Positions 35,293 to 44,614 are shown, numbered from the stretch's first letter. The stretch is DNA of 64,000 bases from Falsirhodobacter halotolerans (GCF_022899245.1 NZ_JALJAZ010000002.1:186001-250000), one strand, 5' to 3'. Numbers and translations are program-made. The notes: generated by a model from the sequence alone, not told the origin.

Positions 35293-36279
35293 CTAGTCCC
35301 TTTCCCGATGCGCATTGCGGATGTTCCAGATCATGATCGGCAGGACGGCAATCATGATGACGATGGCGATGGTCGCCCCGCGATTGAAATCACCCGCGCG
35401 GAAGGACCAGTCATACATCATGTTCGCCAGAACCTGCGTTCCCCATTGCCCGTTGGTGATGGCAAAGACGATGTCGAAGATCTTGAGCACCATGATCGTG
35501 ATGGTGGTCCAGACGACGGCGATGGTGCCTTTGATCTGCGGCACTTGCACCCGCCAGAACACCTGCCACGGGTTCGCGCCGTCCAGAATGGCGGCTTCGA
35601 TCGTTTCATCGGGAATGCCGCGCAGCGCGGCCGACAGAAGGACCATGGCAAAACCGGCCTGCATCCACACCATGATCATCATCAGCAGGAACGTGTTCAA
35701 AAGCGGAATGGTCAGCCAGGCATGAGGCGCGAATCCAAGCGTGGTGACGAAGGCGTTCAGAAGGCCGATCTGGGCCAATCCTTCGGCGCGGAATTCATAG
35801 ATGAATTTCCAGATCACCGCCGCGCCGACGAAACTGATCGCCATCGGCATGAAGATGAGGGATTTGGCGATCGCGCCCCATTTGATGTTGTCGGTCAGCT
35901 GGGCGGCGATCAACCCGATCAAGGTCGCCATGCTGGGCACGAAGATCAACCACAGGACGTTGTTGATCAGGCTTTCGCGGAATTTCGGATCCTGAACAAG
36001 CCAGACGAAATTCTCGATCCCCACGAAAACGCCCCCCTGCGACAGCGCCAGCCAGACCGAGGCGAAGACGGGATAGACGAGATAGACGCCCAGAAACAGG
36101 ATGGCCGGGGCCAGAAACAGCCAGGGGCGGATGCGGCCGGACCGGCGCAGGTTGGCGCTGGCCGACGCGCCCCGTGGTGGAAAAACGCGATCCAGCGCCA
36201 TGTTCGACAGCCAGAAATAGGCAAGGCACCCGGCGACCCCGACAAGGATGGTCAGGCCTGCAAAAAGGATCTGGTTCAT
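35293..36279 (-). CDS. aglF: Alpha-glucoside-type ABC transporter permease (AglF-like)
   Basis: 328 residues, MalF-type inner-membrane protein. It has an N-terminal helix, then PWLFLAPAILFLGVYLVYPVFAS, and the EAA loop EAAILDGANPWQVFWRVQVPQIKG. The start overlaps the binding-protein stop (ATGA) and the stop is one base from the aglG start, so the operon is translationally coupled. It forms the heterodimeric channel with AglG. Confidence 0.82.
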   Translation of the reverse strand: MNQILFAGLTILVGVAGCLAYFWLSNMALDRVFPPRGASASANLRRSGRIRPWLFLAPAILFLGVYLVYPVFASVWLALSQGGVFVGIENFVWLVQDPKFRESLINNVLWLIFVPSMATLIGLIAAQLTDNIKWGAIAKSLIFMPMAISFVGAAVIWKFIYEFRAEGLAQIGLLNAFVTTLGFAPHAWLTIPLLNTFLLMMIMVWMQAGFAMVLLSAALRGIPDETIEAAILDGANPWQVFWRVQVPQIKGTIAVVWTTITIMVLKIFDIVFAITNGQWGTQVLANMMYDWSFRAGDFNRGATIAIVIMIAVLPIMIWNIRNAHRERD

Positions 36280-37667
36280 TCCGCCTCTCCCTCCGTATCA
36301 AGCCCGCCGGTTCGGGCCAGGCTGACCCAGGTGCGTTCGATCATGTTGGCCGCATCCTCGGCGCTGTCGCCGGCCACGAAATCGATCATGCCGGTCCAGA
36401 ACGCCGCCGCCCCGATGGCGCCCGGCATCAGGTCGGACGCGTCGAAGCGGAACGTGTCGGCGTTGACCAGAATCTCGCCCATGCCGCGCAGGGTGGGATC
36501 GCCATAGGCATCGAGATTGGCGGTGGTGAGGGGGGAGAGGAGGCCCGTCTGCGCCATCCACACCTCATGCGCGATGGGGGTGCGCAGGAAGTGCACGAAT
36601 GCCTGCGCCGTCGGCGTGTCGCGCGTGATGGCAAAGGTGGTTCCGGCCCCCAGAACCGGGCGCCCCAGGTCGGGGTGGCTGGCATAGGGGGGCATGTAGA
36701 AGAAATCGACATCGCTGCCGAATTCGGTATCCGGTGGAAAGAAGGATCCGATGAAGGACGCCTGATGCATCAGGAAGCAGCGTGGGGGGATGGAGAAAAG
36801 GCCGGTCGGGCTGTCGCGGTGGTCGATCCAGCCCACGCCGCCCGCACCGCCGTCCACGAAGGCGTCGGTCTTGGCGAACCATCCGAACTCCTCGATCGCC
36901 TCGACGACACGGGGATCGTCGAAGGGGATCTCATGCGCGACCCACTGGTCATAGACCTCGGGCGGATGAAGGCGCAGCATCAGGTCTTCGACCCAATCCG
37001 TGGCGGGCCAGCCGGTGGTGGCCCCCGCGCCAAGGCCGATGCACCACGGCACACCCCCATCCGACACGATCCGTTCGGTCAGGGATTTCAGGTCCTCCAT
37101 GGTTCCGGGCACCTCGTATCCCATGGCGGCAAAGTTTTCGGGCGAATAGAAGACGAGGGATTTGACGTCGATCTTGTAGGGCATTCCGAAGACCGCCTCC
37201 CGCCCGTCGGGGCCGGGAAAGGTCACAAGATCGACCCAGCTTTCCCCGGCGGCGTAATTCGCGCGCAGCCAGTCGCCCGTATCGTCGGGAAGGGGGGCGA
37301 GACGTCCCTGCGCCGCCATCCCCCGCGCCAGACCCGGCTGGGGGAAGACCGCGATGTCCGGGGGGGATCCGGCGGAGGTGTCGATGACGATCTGCTGTTC
37401 GAAACTGTCCGAACCGGAGTAGTTCACGCGCGCGCCTGTGGCCGCTTCGAAATATTCGAACATGCGCCGGAACGTGACCTCATCCTCCGCCGTCCACGGG
37501 CCGGAAATTGTCACGCTCTGTCCGCTCAGATCATGATCGGCGGCGAAGGTGTCGAAGCTTTCCCAGGTAAAGCGCGCATCCTCGCCCGGAGGAAACAGCA
37601 GGTCCTGTGCGCCGGCCGTTCCGGCCACAAATGTAAGCGCGCCGACAAGTAGCGGATGTCGTATCAC
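36276..37667 (-). CDS. aglE: Alpha-glucoside-type ABC transporter substrate-binding protein (AglE-like)
   Basis: 463 residues from a GTG at 37667, preceded by CGGAGGGG; the open frame upstream lacks a better start. A Sec signal (VIRHPLLVGALTFVAGTAGA) leads into an SBP_bac_1 domain: SGPWTAEDEVTFRRMFEYFEAATG, a domain-hinge region at KIDVKSLVFYSP, and the WPATDWVEDLMLRL segment typical of AglE. It delivers oligosaccharides such as sucrose, trehalose or maltose to AglFG. No alpha-glucosidase gene accompanies it, unlike the rhizobial agl cluster. Confidence 0.82.
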   Translation of the reverse strand: MIRHPLLVGALTFVAGTAGAQDLLFPPGEDARFTWESFDTFAADHDLSGQSVTISGPWTAEDEVTFRRMFEYFEAATGARVNYSGSDSFEQQIVIDTSAGSPPDIAVFPQPGLARGMAAQGRLAPLPDDTGDWLRANYAAGESWVDLVTFPGPDGREAVFGMPYKIDVKSLVFYSPENFAAMGYEVPGTMEDLKSLTERIVSDGGVPWCIGLGAGATTGWPATDWVEDLMLRLHPPEVYDQWVAHEIPFDDPRVVEAIEEFGWFAKTDAFVDGGAGGVGWIDHRDSPTGLFSIPPRCFLMHQASFIGSFFPPDTEFGSDVDFFYMPPYASHPDLGRPVLGAGTTFAITRDTPTAQAFVHFLRTPIAHEVWMAQTGLLSPLTTANLDAYGDPTLRGMGEILVNADTFRFDASDLMPGAIGAAAFWTGMIDFVAGDSAEDAANMIERTWVSLARTGGLDTEGEAE

Positions 37668-37833
37668 ATGCCCCTCCGGTCTTGGGTTCCCCCGTTGACC
37701 TAGCCGCAAAGGCGGCGGGATCAAATTATCGCGACCGACGAGGGGTGTCGGACGGGGTGTTTTTGCCCTGTTTGTGTTCGCTTACGGTCGTGATTTCGGC
37801 GGTCCTCAGGATGTCGCGCGGGTCAGCGCCGTC

Positions 37834-37851
37834 CCGCCCCCGAAGGGGCGG
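37834..37851. terminator. Short GC hairpin after the TRAP large permease gene
   Basis: CCGCCCC-CGAA-GGGGCGG lies 24 bp beyond the stop of the minus-strand dctM gene at 37875. A clean seven-pair stem with a tetraloop, but no T-run. The rest of the 207-bp interval to aglE holds the likely aglE promoter, with nothing else recognisable. Confidence 0.4.
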
Positions 37852-37874
37852 CCCGACGATGCCTCGAAGACCCC

Positions 37875-39155
37875 TCAGTTCATCAAGGCGGGCAGTGTCG
37901 TTGACAGGGCGGGGAACAGCGTCAACATGATCAGGGCCACGATCAGGGCATAGAAAAACGGCATGTTCGCCTGGGTTACGGCCCATATGTCGTCCTTGCC
38001 GATCTTTGCGGCAACCAGAAGGGCGATGGCCACGGGGGGCGTCACCTGGCCGATCACCACGGTCATCACGATCAGCACGCCGAAATGCACGAGGTCGACA
38101 TCCATTGCAAGCAAGGAGGGCAAAAGCACGGGCATGATCATCGGGATCAGCGGATCCAGCACCATCCCCGCAATCAGCACCAGCCCCAGCAGGACGAAGA
38201 TCCGCATCGTCACGCTTTCGAACGGGAAGATCGTGTCGATCCCCAAGGCAAGCGCTGCCGGCACGCCCGCTTGCGACAAGGCCCAGCCGAGGGCCGTGGA
38301 AAAGCCCACGACCATCAGCACTTCGCCGGTCAGGATGACGGAATCCACAAGCGCCTGCCGCATCTTGGGCAAGGTGAGCGTGCGATAGACCACCCCCGCC
38401 AGCACCAGCGCATAGGCGACGGCGAAGGCCCCGGCTTCGGTCGCGGTGAAGATGCCGAACACAAGTCCGCCAAGGATCATTGCGGGCATTCCCAACGGCA
38501 GGATCGCATGTCCCCCCGTTTTTACCACGCGCGACCATTCGAACGAATTCATCGGCTGCCACCCGTTCCGGCGCGCAAGGATGGAGATGGTGACCATCAT
38601 CACCGCCGCCATCAGCAGACCGGGAACGATCCCCGCCAGAAACAGCGCGCCAAGCGACGTGCCGGTCACCACGGAATACAGGATCATCGGTGAACTGGGC
38701 GGGATCAGCACGCCGATGCCCGACGATGTGGCCGTCACCGCCGCCGCGAAGGGACCGGGATATCCATGCGCCTTCATCTTGGGGATCGTGACCGACCCCG
38801 TTCCCGCCAGATCGGCGACGGATGTGCCGATCATGCCGCCGAACATGACGCTGGCCGCGACGTCCACATGGGCCAGGCCGCCCCGCATCCAACCAACCAG
38901 CGCGCCACCGAAATCGAACAGCTTGTCGGCAATGCCGGTGGCGTTCATGATCCCCCCTGCCAGAATGAACAGCGGCAGGGTGATCAGCAGATAGTCGGCC
39001 ACGCCCGACAGCACCTGTTGCGGCAAGGCCAGCGCCCACCCGCCCGACACGGCCAGAAACATCAGGACCGAGGCGACCAGCGAGATCACCACCGGCATTC
39101 CGATCAGCACAAGCAGGCACAAGACGCCCAAGGTGATGGCAGCAAGTCCGAGCAT
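37875..39155 (-). CDS. TRAP transporter large permease (DctM family)
   Basis: 426 residues from the ATG at 39155, preceded by CCGGAGGAATTG. Twelve or so membrane segments are visible, with FGGMIGTSVADLAGTGSVTIPKMK, IGVLIPPSSPMILYSVV and QVTPPVAIALLVA as the TRAP re-entrant motifs. Its start overlaps the dctQ stop (TGATG). It is the last gene of the operon dctP, decarboxylase-like enzyme, dctQ, dctM. Confidence 0.9.
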   Translation of the reverse strand: MLGLAAITLGVLCLLVLIGMPVVISLVASVLMFLAVSGGWALALPQQVLSGVADYLLITLPLFILAGGIMNATGIADKLFDFGGALVGWMRGGLAHVDVAASVMFGGMIGTSVADLAGTGSVTIPKMKAHGYPGPFAAAVTATSSGIGVLIPPSSPMILYSVVTGTSLGALFLAGIVPGLLMAAVMMVTISILARRNGWQPMNSFEWSRVVKTGGHAILPLGMPAMILGGLVFGIFTATEAGAFAVAYALVLAGVVYRTLTLPKMRQALVDSVILTGEVLMVVGFSTALGWALSQAGVPAALALGIDTIFPFESVTMRIFVLLGLVLIAGMVLDPLIPMIMPVLLPSLLAMDVDLVHFGVLIVMTVVIGQVTPPVAIALLVAAKIGKDDIWAVTQANMPFFYALIVALIMLTLFPALSTTLPALMN

Positions 39156-39649
39156 CACAATTCCTCCGGCGCGATGAGGTCGATGACGAAGGCCAGCGAC
39201 AAGCCCGCCGCGCAGCCGATGATGCCGCTGATGGGCACCGCTTTGGGCATCCCGATCAGGGGGGAACGGTCGGATCCGAAAATGCCCATGTATTGCCATG
39301 CGAACCATGCGAGCGCGGCCATGGTGGCAATGCCGAACAGGTTCTGCGTGATGCGCAGAACCCGCCGACCCCGAGGGCGCAGCCGCGCCGTCCAGATGGA
39401 GCAGGCGATCAGCCCGTTGCGCAGGGCGGCCACGGTGATGCCAAGGCCCCCCAGCCACATCAGAAGGGCGGTCACCACTTCTTCCGTCCATGGCAAGGGG
39501 CGGGAGAAGAGATATCGCCCGATGGAGTTGCACAACACCAGTGCGACAAGGCCGACCAACAGGACGATCGCCGCCACTTCCACCACCGTCGTGGCGCTTC
39601 GACGCAGGGTGCCCTTCGGGGCGGTCGGGCTTGTCACGACGTCAGACAT
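39155..39649 (-). CDS. TRAP transporter small permease (DctQ family)
   Basis: 164 residues from the ATG at 39649; an ATG nine bases upstream (39658) is a possible alternative, both sitting next to or inside the end of the preceding gene. Four membrane segments and the DctQ-type stretch RYLFSRPLPWTEEVVTALLMWLGGLGI are visible. It is coupled to dctM downstream by a one-base stop/start overlap. Confidence 0.85.
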   Translation of the reverse strand: MSDVVTSPTAPKGTLRRSATTVVEVAAIVLLVGLVALVLCNSIGRYLFSRPLPWTEEVVTALLMWLGGLGITVAALRNGLIACSIWTARLRPRGRRVLRITQNLFGIATMAALAWFAWQYMGIFGSDRSPLIGMPKAVPISGIIGCAAGLSLAFVIDLIAPEEL

Positions 39650-40418
39650 CCGCTTCATACCCCGCGAACAGACGCCCATATCCCGGTTTTGCCCCCTTGG
39701 CCCCCGCCAGATGCAGGCAATGCCAGAACGATGCCTGAATGGCCGAGATGACGGGCTTGCCCAGCTCTTTTTCCAAAGCGGCGATCCCCGCCACGCTGCG
39801 GAAATTCGTGCACGAGATAAAGATGGCCGTGGCGTCGGGGTGATCGACCGACAGGACGTGATCATAGACCTGCTCGATCGACACCTCAGCCAAGGCATGA
39901 TCGTCGGTGATATCCAGATGGGCGCCTTTCACCACCTCGTGCCCGTTTTCCGTCAAGAAGCGGATGGCACGGTCGTGGATCGCCCCGACATAAGGCGTCG
40001 CCAGCGCAACCTTTCCCGCCCCCACCTGCGCCAGGGCGGCCAGCGTCGCGGTGGAGGCGGTGGTGACTTTCGGCCCAGGCGTCCAGCCTTCGATCTTGCG
40101 GATCAGCGCCTTGTCATACGCTGTGCCGTGCAGGAACGACGCGCTTGTGCCGCCGAAGCACAAGACGTCGATCGGGGCGGCGGCGGCGTGGCGGGCGGCG
40201 GTTTCCAGTTCCGGCGCATTCATCATTTCCTCGATCCCCTCGACGGTGACCTTGGGCAGACGAATGCGCGCGGTGTGGGTGGACACGCCGGGCGCGGACA
40301 TGGCCCACATCTCCTCCTCCATCACGACGGAGGAGGCGATGTAGATCAGGCCGATGCGGGCCAGATCGCCCGAACCGTCGGGCATGAAAAGCGGATAGGA
40401 TCTGGGGGCGATGTTCAC
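39642..40418 (-). CDS. Asp/Glu racemase superfamily enzyme, arylmalonate decarboxylase/maleate isomerase-like
   Basis: 258 residues with the two-domain racemase fold. The superfamily normally has two catalytic cysteines. Here the C-terminal one is present (C203 in ISCTNFRS), while the N-terminal motif reads GGTSASF with glycine (G90) at the usual cysteine place. A different cysteine, C87, lies three residues earlier. Gly in the first site and Cys in the second is the arrangement known for arylmalonate decarboxylase (GTSLSF motif); maleate isomerases and racemases keep both. The gene lies inside a TRAP operon, overlapping dctP by 4 bp, so it probably acts on the imported acid. Confidence 0.75.
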   Translation of the reverse strand: MNIAPRSYPLFMPDGSGDLARIGLIYIASSVVMEEEMWAMSAPGVSTHTARIRLPKVTVEGIEEMMNAPELETAARHAAAAPIDVLCFGGTSASFLHGTAYDKALIRKIEGWTPGPKVTTASTATLAALAQVGAGKVALATPYVGAIHDRAIRFLTENGHEVVKGAHLDITDDHALAEVSIEQVYDHVLSVDHPDATAIFISCTNFRSVAGIAALEKELGKPVISAIQASFWHCLHLAGAKGAKPGYGRLFAGYEADV

Positions 40419-41395
40419 TGGATCATGCCCTGCACCGATGTCATGAAGTCGGGCGTCACCACTTTGGCAATTTCGGCCCGCACCGGCTCGGCCGCGGCCT
40501 GGAAGGCGGCGATGTCGGGCTCGGTCACGGTGACGCCAGCGGTGCGGAACTCCTCCACAAGCTTGGCGTCGCTTTCGTCCGACAGAATGCGGGTGGTTTC
40601 AACACCCGCTTGCGCGGCGGCTTTCACCTGCGTTTTCATATCCTCGCTCAGCGCGTCGAACGCGGCGCCGTTCATCACCAGCGTGATCGGGGTGTAGATG
40701 TGATTGGTCAGCGAGATGAAGGGCTGCGCCTCGTGCAACGAAAACTCCTTGATGACCGACAGCGGATTTTCCTGTCCATCGATCACGCCCTGACGCAGGC
40801 CCATGTAAACCTCGCCCAAGGGCAAGTTCGTCGGGATCGCGCCCAAGGTGGTGAAGGCCATCATGCGCGTTGGGCTGGACGGAGTGCGCAATTTCAGACC
40901 GGACAGGTCGGCGGGGGTCACGACCTCGCGCTTGGAATTGCTGATGACGCGCACGCCCAATTCGCCGAAGGCCAGAACCTCGAGGTTGGCGTTTTCGCGC
41001 AGGGAGGCGGCCATGACCTGACCGAATTCCCCGTCCAGTGCGGCGCGCGCCTGTTCCTTGCTGGCAAACAGGAAGGGGGTGTCGAACACCGAAAAATGGC
41101 TGTCCAGTGCTGCCACCCCGTCCGATCCCATCGGAATCACATCCACCGCGCCCGCGCGGATCAGTTCGGCCAGCGCATTTTCGTCGCCCAGCGATCCGCC
41201 ATCGTTGAACTGGATCGCCACCGCGTCGCCCGCGCTGGCCTGAAGCCTGTCCCGGAAGGTGGAGAGCATGACGTGGGTGGGGTCGCCGCTGGTCGTCTCG
41301 ACGGCCAATCGCATACGCGTATCGGCCACCGCCGCCGCCGTCATGAACAAGGTGGCAAAGGCCGACATCCCGAGTGCCGCTGCAACGTGTTTCAA
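40415..41395 (-). CDS. TRAP transporter substrate-binding protein (DctP family), TTG start
   Basis: 326 residues if read from the TTG at 41395, which has a perfect AGGAGG five bases upstream and opens straight into a signal peptide (KHVAAALGMSAFATLFMTAAAVA). ATG codons at 41422 and 41431 would place that ribosome-binding site inside the gene and are less likely. The DctP domain shows LSGLKLRTPSSPTRMMAF with the ligand-binding arginine, and NLPLGEVYMGLRQGVIDGQEN. It is the first gene of the TRAP/decarboxylase-like operon. Confidence 0.88.
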   Translation of the reverse strand: MKHVAAALGMSAFATLFMTAAAVADTRMRLAVETTSGDPTHVMLSTFRDRLQASAGDAVAIQFNDGGSLGDENALAELIRAGAVDVIPMGSDGVAALDSHFSVFDTPFLFASKEQARAALDGEFGQVMAASLRENANLEVLAFGELGVRVISNSKREVVTPADLSGLKLRTPSSPTRMMAFTTLGAIPTNLPLGEVYMGLRQGVIDGQENPLSVIKEFSLHEAQPFISLTNHIYTPITLVMNGAAFDALSEDMKTQVKAAAQAGVETTRILSDESDAKLVEEFRTAGVTVTEPDIAAFQAAAEPVRAEIAKVVTPDFMTSVQGMIQ

Positions 41396-41611
41396 TGGAA
41401 CCTCCTGCTGATTTTGATCCATGATCGGCATCCGAAGCGCCGGTCGGCAACAGGAATTCGCGTATAAAACAGCGGCATTGGCTTGATATTAAGGCCAATA
41501 TTTCAGCGACTTGTGAAAAACGGAAACGAGAAAACCGGCCCCTATGCCAAGGATAATGTGCGCCTATCCAAGGCAAGGGTCATGCGAATCTTCGCAATGC
41601 GAAGGCTGGGC

Positions 41612-42553
41612 CTATAACGCGAAGGTTCCGTTGTGGAATGCCGCGCGGACGTGGTCTGAAAACACCTTTACCGCTGGTCGCATATCGCTGTGGGACGTGT
41701 GAAGAAGCATCGTCCGGACCGGCGGCAAACTGTCCTGCAGCGGGACCATCGCCACTTGGCTGCCGTCATAGGCGACCGATCCCAAGGGCAGGACGTTATG
41801 GATGGAAAACCCCCGACCATTTCCGACAAGGCCCCGCACCAGTTCCGGCGAACGGCTGCGAAAGCCGATATTCGGGCGCAGACCGCATGACGTGAAAAGG
41901 CCGAAGAAGTAATCCCGCGAATGGGGCAGGTCCAACAGGATGAAAGGCTCGTCCGTCAGGTCGGCCAGGCGCACCGACAGGTCTGCCGCCCGCGGATGAT
42001 CCGGCGACAACAGGGCATGGGGCGGTAAAACGTTCAACGGATGCGCATGAACAACAGGAGGCAGGGCGAAGTCATAGGCCAGCGCGACCTCGATCCCGCC
42101 ATCGTCCAGCCCCGCCAGAAGTTCCGTATGATCGCCTTCGACCAGCCGCACCGTGATTTCTGGGAAGGCCTTGGTAAAACTGCCGATGATCCGTGGCATA
42201 TACCGCATGGCGAGGGTAGGAAAACTGCCCACCACGATTTCTCCACGCAGCGGATGGCCAAGGTTCTGCACCGTATCGGCGAACTCGCCCGTCTGTTCGA
42301 GAAGCTGGCGGGCGGCATCGACCAGACGTTGGCCCGGCACCGACAGGGTCATTCCCCGCGCATGATGACGCACGAAGATCTGCACCCCCAGATCCCGTTC
42401 CGCCTGCGCCAATGCCGAGGATATGGAGGGCTGGGAAACGGACAGACGTCGCGCAGCCTCGGTCACACTGCCGTAGTTTGCGGTTTCCACGATGTATCGG
42501 AGGGTGCGAAATGAGACCGGCAGATCGTGCATGGCGATGTCCAGAGGTGGCAT
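41612..42553 (-). CDS. LysR-family transcriptional regulator (CynR/CatM-like)
   Basis: 313 residues from the ATG at 42553; a TTG nine bases upstream and an ATG at 42532 are alternatives. The HTH is NYGSVTEAARRLSVSQPSISSALAQAE. The effector domain includes RGEIVVGSFPTLAMRYMPRIIGSF and a C-terminal lobe with GRGFSIHNVLP. It lies directly upstream of, and on the same strand as, the TRAP/decarboxylase-like operon, with a 216-bp gap, so it is the likely regulator of that operon. Confidence 0.85.
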   Translation of the reverse strand: MPPLDIAMHDLPVSFRTLRYIVETANYGSVTEAARRLSVSQPSISSALAQAERDLGVQIFVRHHARGMTLSVPGQRLVDAARQLLEQTGEFADTVQNLGHPLRGEIVVGSFPTLAMRYMPRIIGSFTKAFPEITVRLVEGDHTELLAGLDDGGIEVALAYDFALPPVVHAHPLNVLPPHALLSPDHPRAADLSVRLADLTDEPFILLDLPHSRDYFFGLFTSCGLRPNIGFRSRSPELVRGLVGNGRGFSIHNVLPLGSVAYDGSQVAMVPLQDSLPPVRTMLLHTSHSDMRPAVKVFSDHVRAAFHNGTFAL

Positions 42554-43093
42554 TGACTTCAACGAAGGCGCAAATGCGGTTCAGCGCAAGGCAGAATTGT
42601 CGTAACGACAGAACGTGGTGCCGACCATTTGGCAGTGACCGCCCTTGGGCGACCCGTACCGCGCGATCATCCTCCGGCGCTATGATGGCAACGCCGTCAG
42701 GTGACACTGCCCGCTCGGCAACGTGACGCCGCTCGCAGCGGGCCGGACGTTTGCTCTTCCTGATGGCTCTTTTGGCGCGCGCCTTTGGAAACCACCCGCT
42801 CACTACCAATTTCAAAAACGGGAGACTCTGATCATGATCGAGGGACCCCGGGCGCAAGGCAACCGCCCCCGACACCCGACGGTCTGAAGGCGCACGTAAG
42901 CGCAGCTTTAGGTGGGCAGTTGTCCCTCACGCGGGCTTTTTGATGAAATTCCACGCGATAAGGCGATGCCCGTTTTCCGGCACGATACGTGATCATCAAT
43001 CTGAAATCTTACCAGTTAACATGCGTGTCAGGCCAGTTAGGATAAAATGAGCCAATTTTCGGGCGCATGATCGAAATTGATCGCCATCTATGT
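42554..43093. other. Intergenic region without a convincing gene
   Basis: About 600 bp separate the LysR gene from the next tctB gene. Short open frames on both strands have no recognisable motif and no good ribosome-binding site. Base composition drops toward A/T after 42950, consistent with a promoter region for the Tct operon at 43169. Decayed coding sequence cannot be excluded. Confidence 0.4.
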
Positions 43094-43108
43094 TTGACAA
43101 GTTTACAA
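43094..43108. promoter_or_regulatory. Operator/promoter candidate TTGACAAGTTTACAA upstream of the second Tct operon
   Basis: The 15-mer is an imperfect palindrome (TTG-nn-AA-n-TT-nn-CAA) whose left half is also a consensus TTGACA -35 element. It ends 60 bp before the tctB start. The GntR regulator at 49405, at the far end of the same cluster, is the likeliest binder; that is inference. Confidence 0.4.
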
Positions 43109-43168
43109 CGCTTACTTACCGTCAGGGTTGGAGAGGCCTCATGACGCGGGGCTTGGGGAGGTAGGGTC

Positions 43169-43633
43169 ATGCGAAACAAGGTTCGCGGGCAGAGCGATGT
43201 GATCATTGGCGCGGGGCTTCTGGCTCTTTGCGCGTTCATGGCGTGGCGCACATCGCTGATGCGCCCGGTCGGCGCGAGCAGCGGGGCGGGGCCCACCCTG
43301 ATTCCGTGGATCATGATCGGCGGAATTGCTCTTTTGTCCATCTGGCTCATTATTCGGGCTTTGCGGGGCGGCCCCCGGACGGGAGATAAGGAGTCTGCGC
43401 AGGGCCTGTCTTATGGCACGATAGCCCGGCTGAGTTGTCTGGCCGTTTTGCTTGTCGGCTATGCGATAGCATTCACGGCGATCGGATATCTCGCCTCTAC
43501 CCTCCTCATATTTGTCGCCGCGCTGGCGCTCTTTGGCGAGCGCAGGCCCCTCGTTCTGCTGCTGGTGCCCGGCATCGTGACAGGGGCGATCTATTGGGGG
43601 TTCACGCAGCTTTTGAATGTCTGGCTGCCCTGA
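43169..43633 (+). CDS. tctB: Tripartite tricarboxylate transporter small membrane subunit (TctB)
   Basis: 154 residues following GGGGAGGTAGGG. Four hydrophobic segments (starting near DVIIGAGLLALCAFMAW), the GPTLIPWIMIGGIALL motif of the TctB family, and a closing GAIYWGFTQLLNVWLP helix are visible. Unlike the first Tct system, tctB comes first here, before tctC and tctA. It forms the small membrane subunit of the importer. Confidence 0.83.
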   Translation: MRNKVRGQSDVIIGAGLLALCAFMAWRTSLMRPVGASSGAGPTLIPWIMIGGIALLSIWLIIRALRGGPRTGDKESAQGLSYGTIARLSCLAVLLVGYAIAFTAIGYLASTLLIFVAALALFGERRPLVLLLVPGIVTGAIYWGFTQLLNVWLP

Positions 43634-43657
43634 CAATTTCACTGATTGGAGGAAAAC

Positions 43658-44614
43658 ATGAAAATCACTGCCGCACTGGCTGCGACGGCGGCCTCGTTTC
43701 TGGCGACGGCTGCACTCGCGCAGTATCCTGAACGCCCGATCCAGATTATCGTGCCGTATTCGGCGGGCGGTGGGACAGACCTATCCGTTCGCCTGCTGGC
43801 CGAAAGCCTGACAAGACACCTGCCGAATGCACGCGTCGTGGTTCGCAACCAACCGGGCGGCGGCGGATCGATCGGCACGTCGGCGGCCATTCATGCCCGT
43901 CCGGATGGCTATACGCTGGGAACCGGCGCGCAAGGGCCCATCTCATTGTTGCCGCATATGGGTGGGACGGATTATCAGCTTGACGAAGTCGGGTTCGTTG
44001 CCCTGTTCGGACGCAACTTGCAGGTGCTGGTCGGGTGCGCAAACGCGCCATTCCAAGACTTCGACAGCTTCATGGAATACGCCCGCGACACGCCGGTGCA
44101 GGTTGGAAACTCGGGGGCAGGGGGTGCCAGCCACATCTCGGCCGAGGCATTCGCCAAGGTTGCGAATGTGAAGATCGAAAGTGTTCCCTACCCGGGCGCT
44201 GCCGATGCGCGCACCGCCTGCATCGGGGGGCATATCGACGCGATGGTTGCCTCTCCTGCGGAGGCTCTGGCCGCATCGGAGGCGGGGCAGATGACGCCGA
44301 TCTTCGTGATGGAGGACGAACGTATCGATCTTTTCCCCGACACGCCCACGGCCGTGGAAAAAGGTGTCGATTTCACCTGGTCGTCCTGGAAGGGCATCAT
44401 TGCCCCTCAAGGCCTTCCTGAAGACGTCCAGGCGACGCTTCAGCAGGCGCTTGCCGCTGCGGTGGAAGACGAAGAATTCCTGAAGGCAATGGATGATCTG
44501 GGTGAGTTCGTCACCTTCGAGGATTCGGAAGGCTATCGCGCCAGGGCCGAGGCGGACAGCGAGATCGCACGTCAGACGATTGACGATCTTGGCCTCACAG
44601 GCATGAACAACTGA
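43658..44614 (+). CDS. tctC: Tripartite tricarboxylate transporter substrate-binding protein (TctC/Bug family)
   Basis: 318 residues from the ATG at 43658, with GGAGG upstream. A Sec signal (MKITAALAATAASFLATAALA) is followed by the Bug domain: RPIQIIVPYSAGGGTDLSVRLLAE, VVRNQPGGGGSIGTSA, and GQMTPIFVMEDERID in the second lobe. It should bind a carboxylate for TctAB. The enzymes that follow (DapA-family lyase, two 2-hydroxyacid dehydrogenases) suggest a hydroxylated or deoxy sugar-acid-like ligand. Confidence 0.86.
   Translation: MKITAALAATAASFLATAALAQYPERPIQIIVPYSAGGGTDLSVRLLAESLTRHLPNARVVVRNQPGGGGSIGTSAAIHARPDGYTLGTGAQGPISLLPHMGGTDYQLDEVGFVALFGRNLQVLVGCANAPFQDFDSFMEYARDTPVQVGNSGAGGASHISAEAFAKVANVKIESVPYPGAADARTACIGGHIDAMVASPAEALAASEAGQMTPIFVMEDERIDLFPDTPTAVEKGVDFTWSSWKGIIAPQGLPEDVQATLQQALAAAVEDEEFLKAMDDLGEFVTFEDSEGYRARAEADSEIARQTIDDLGLTGMNN

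Noticed and set aside
38766-40697. A 643-codon plus-strand open frame
   Set aside because: Opposes dctM, dctQ and the decarboxylase-like gene, all with clear motifs; low-complexity Arg/His-rich shadow.
42072-42875. A 267-codon minus-strand frame overlapping the LysR gene start
   Set aside because: Mostly out of frame with the motif-bearing LysR gene; the non-overlapping part has no recognisable features.
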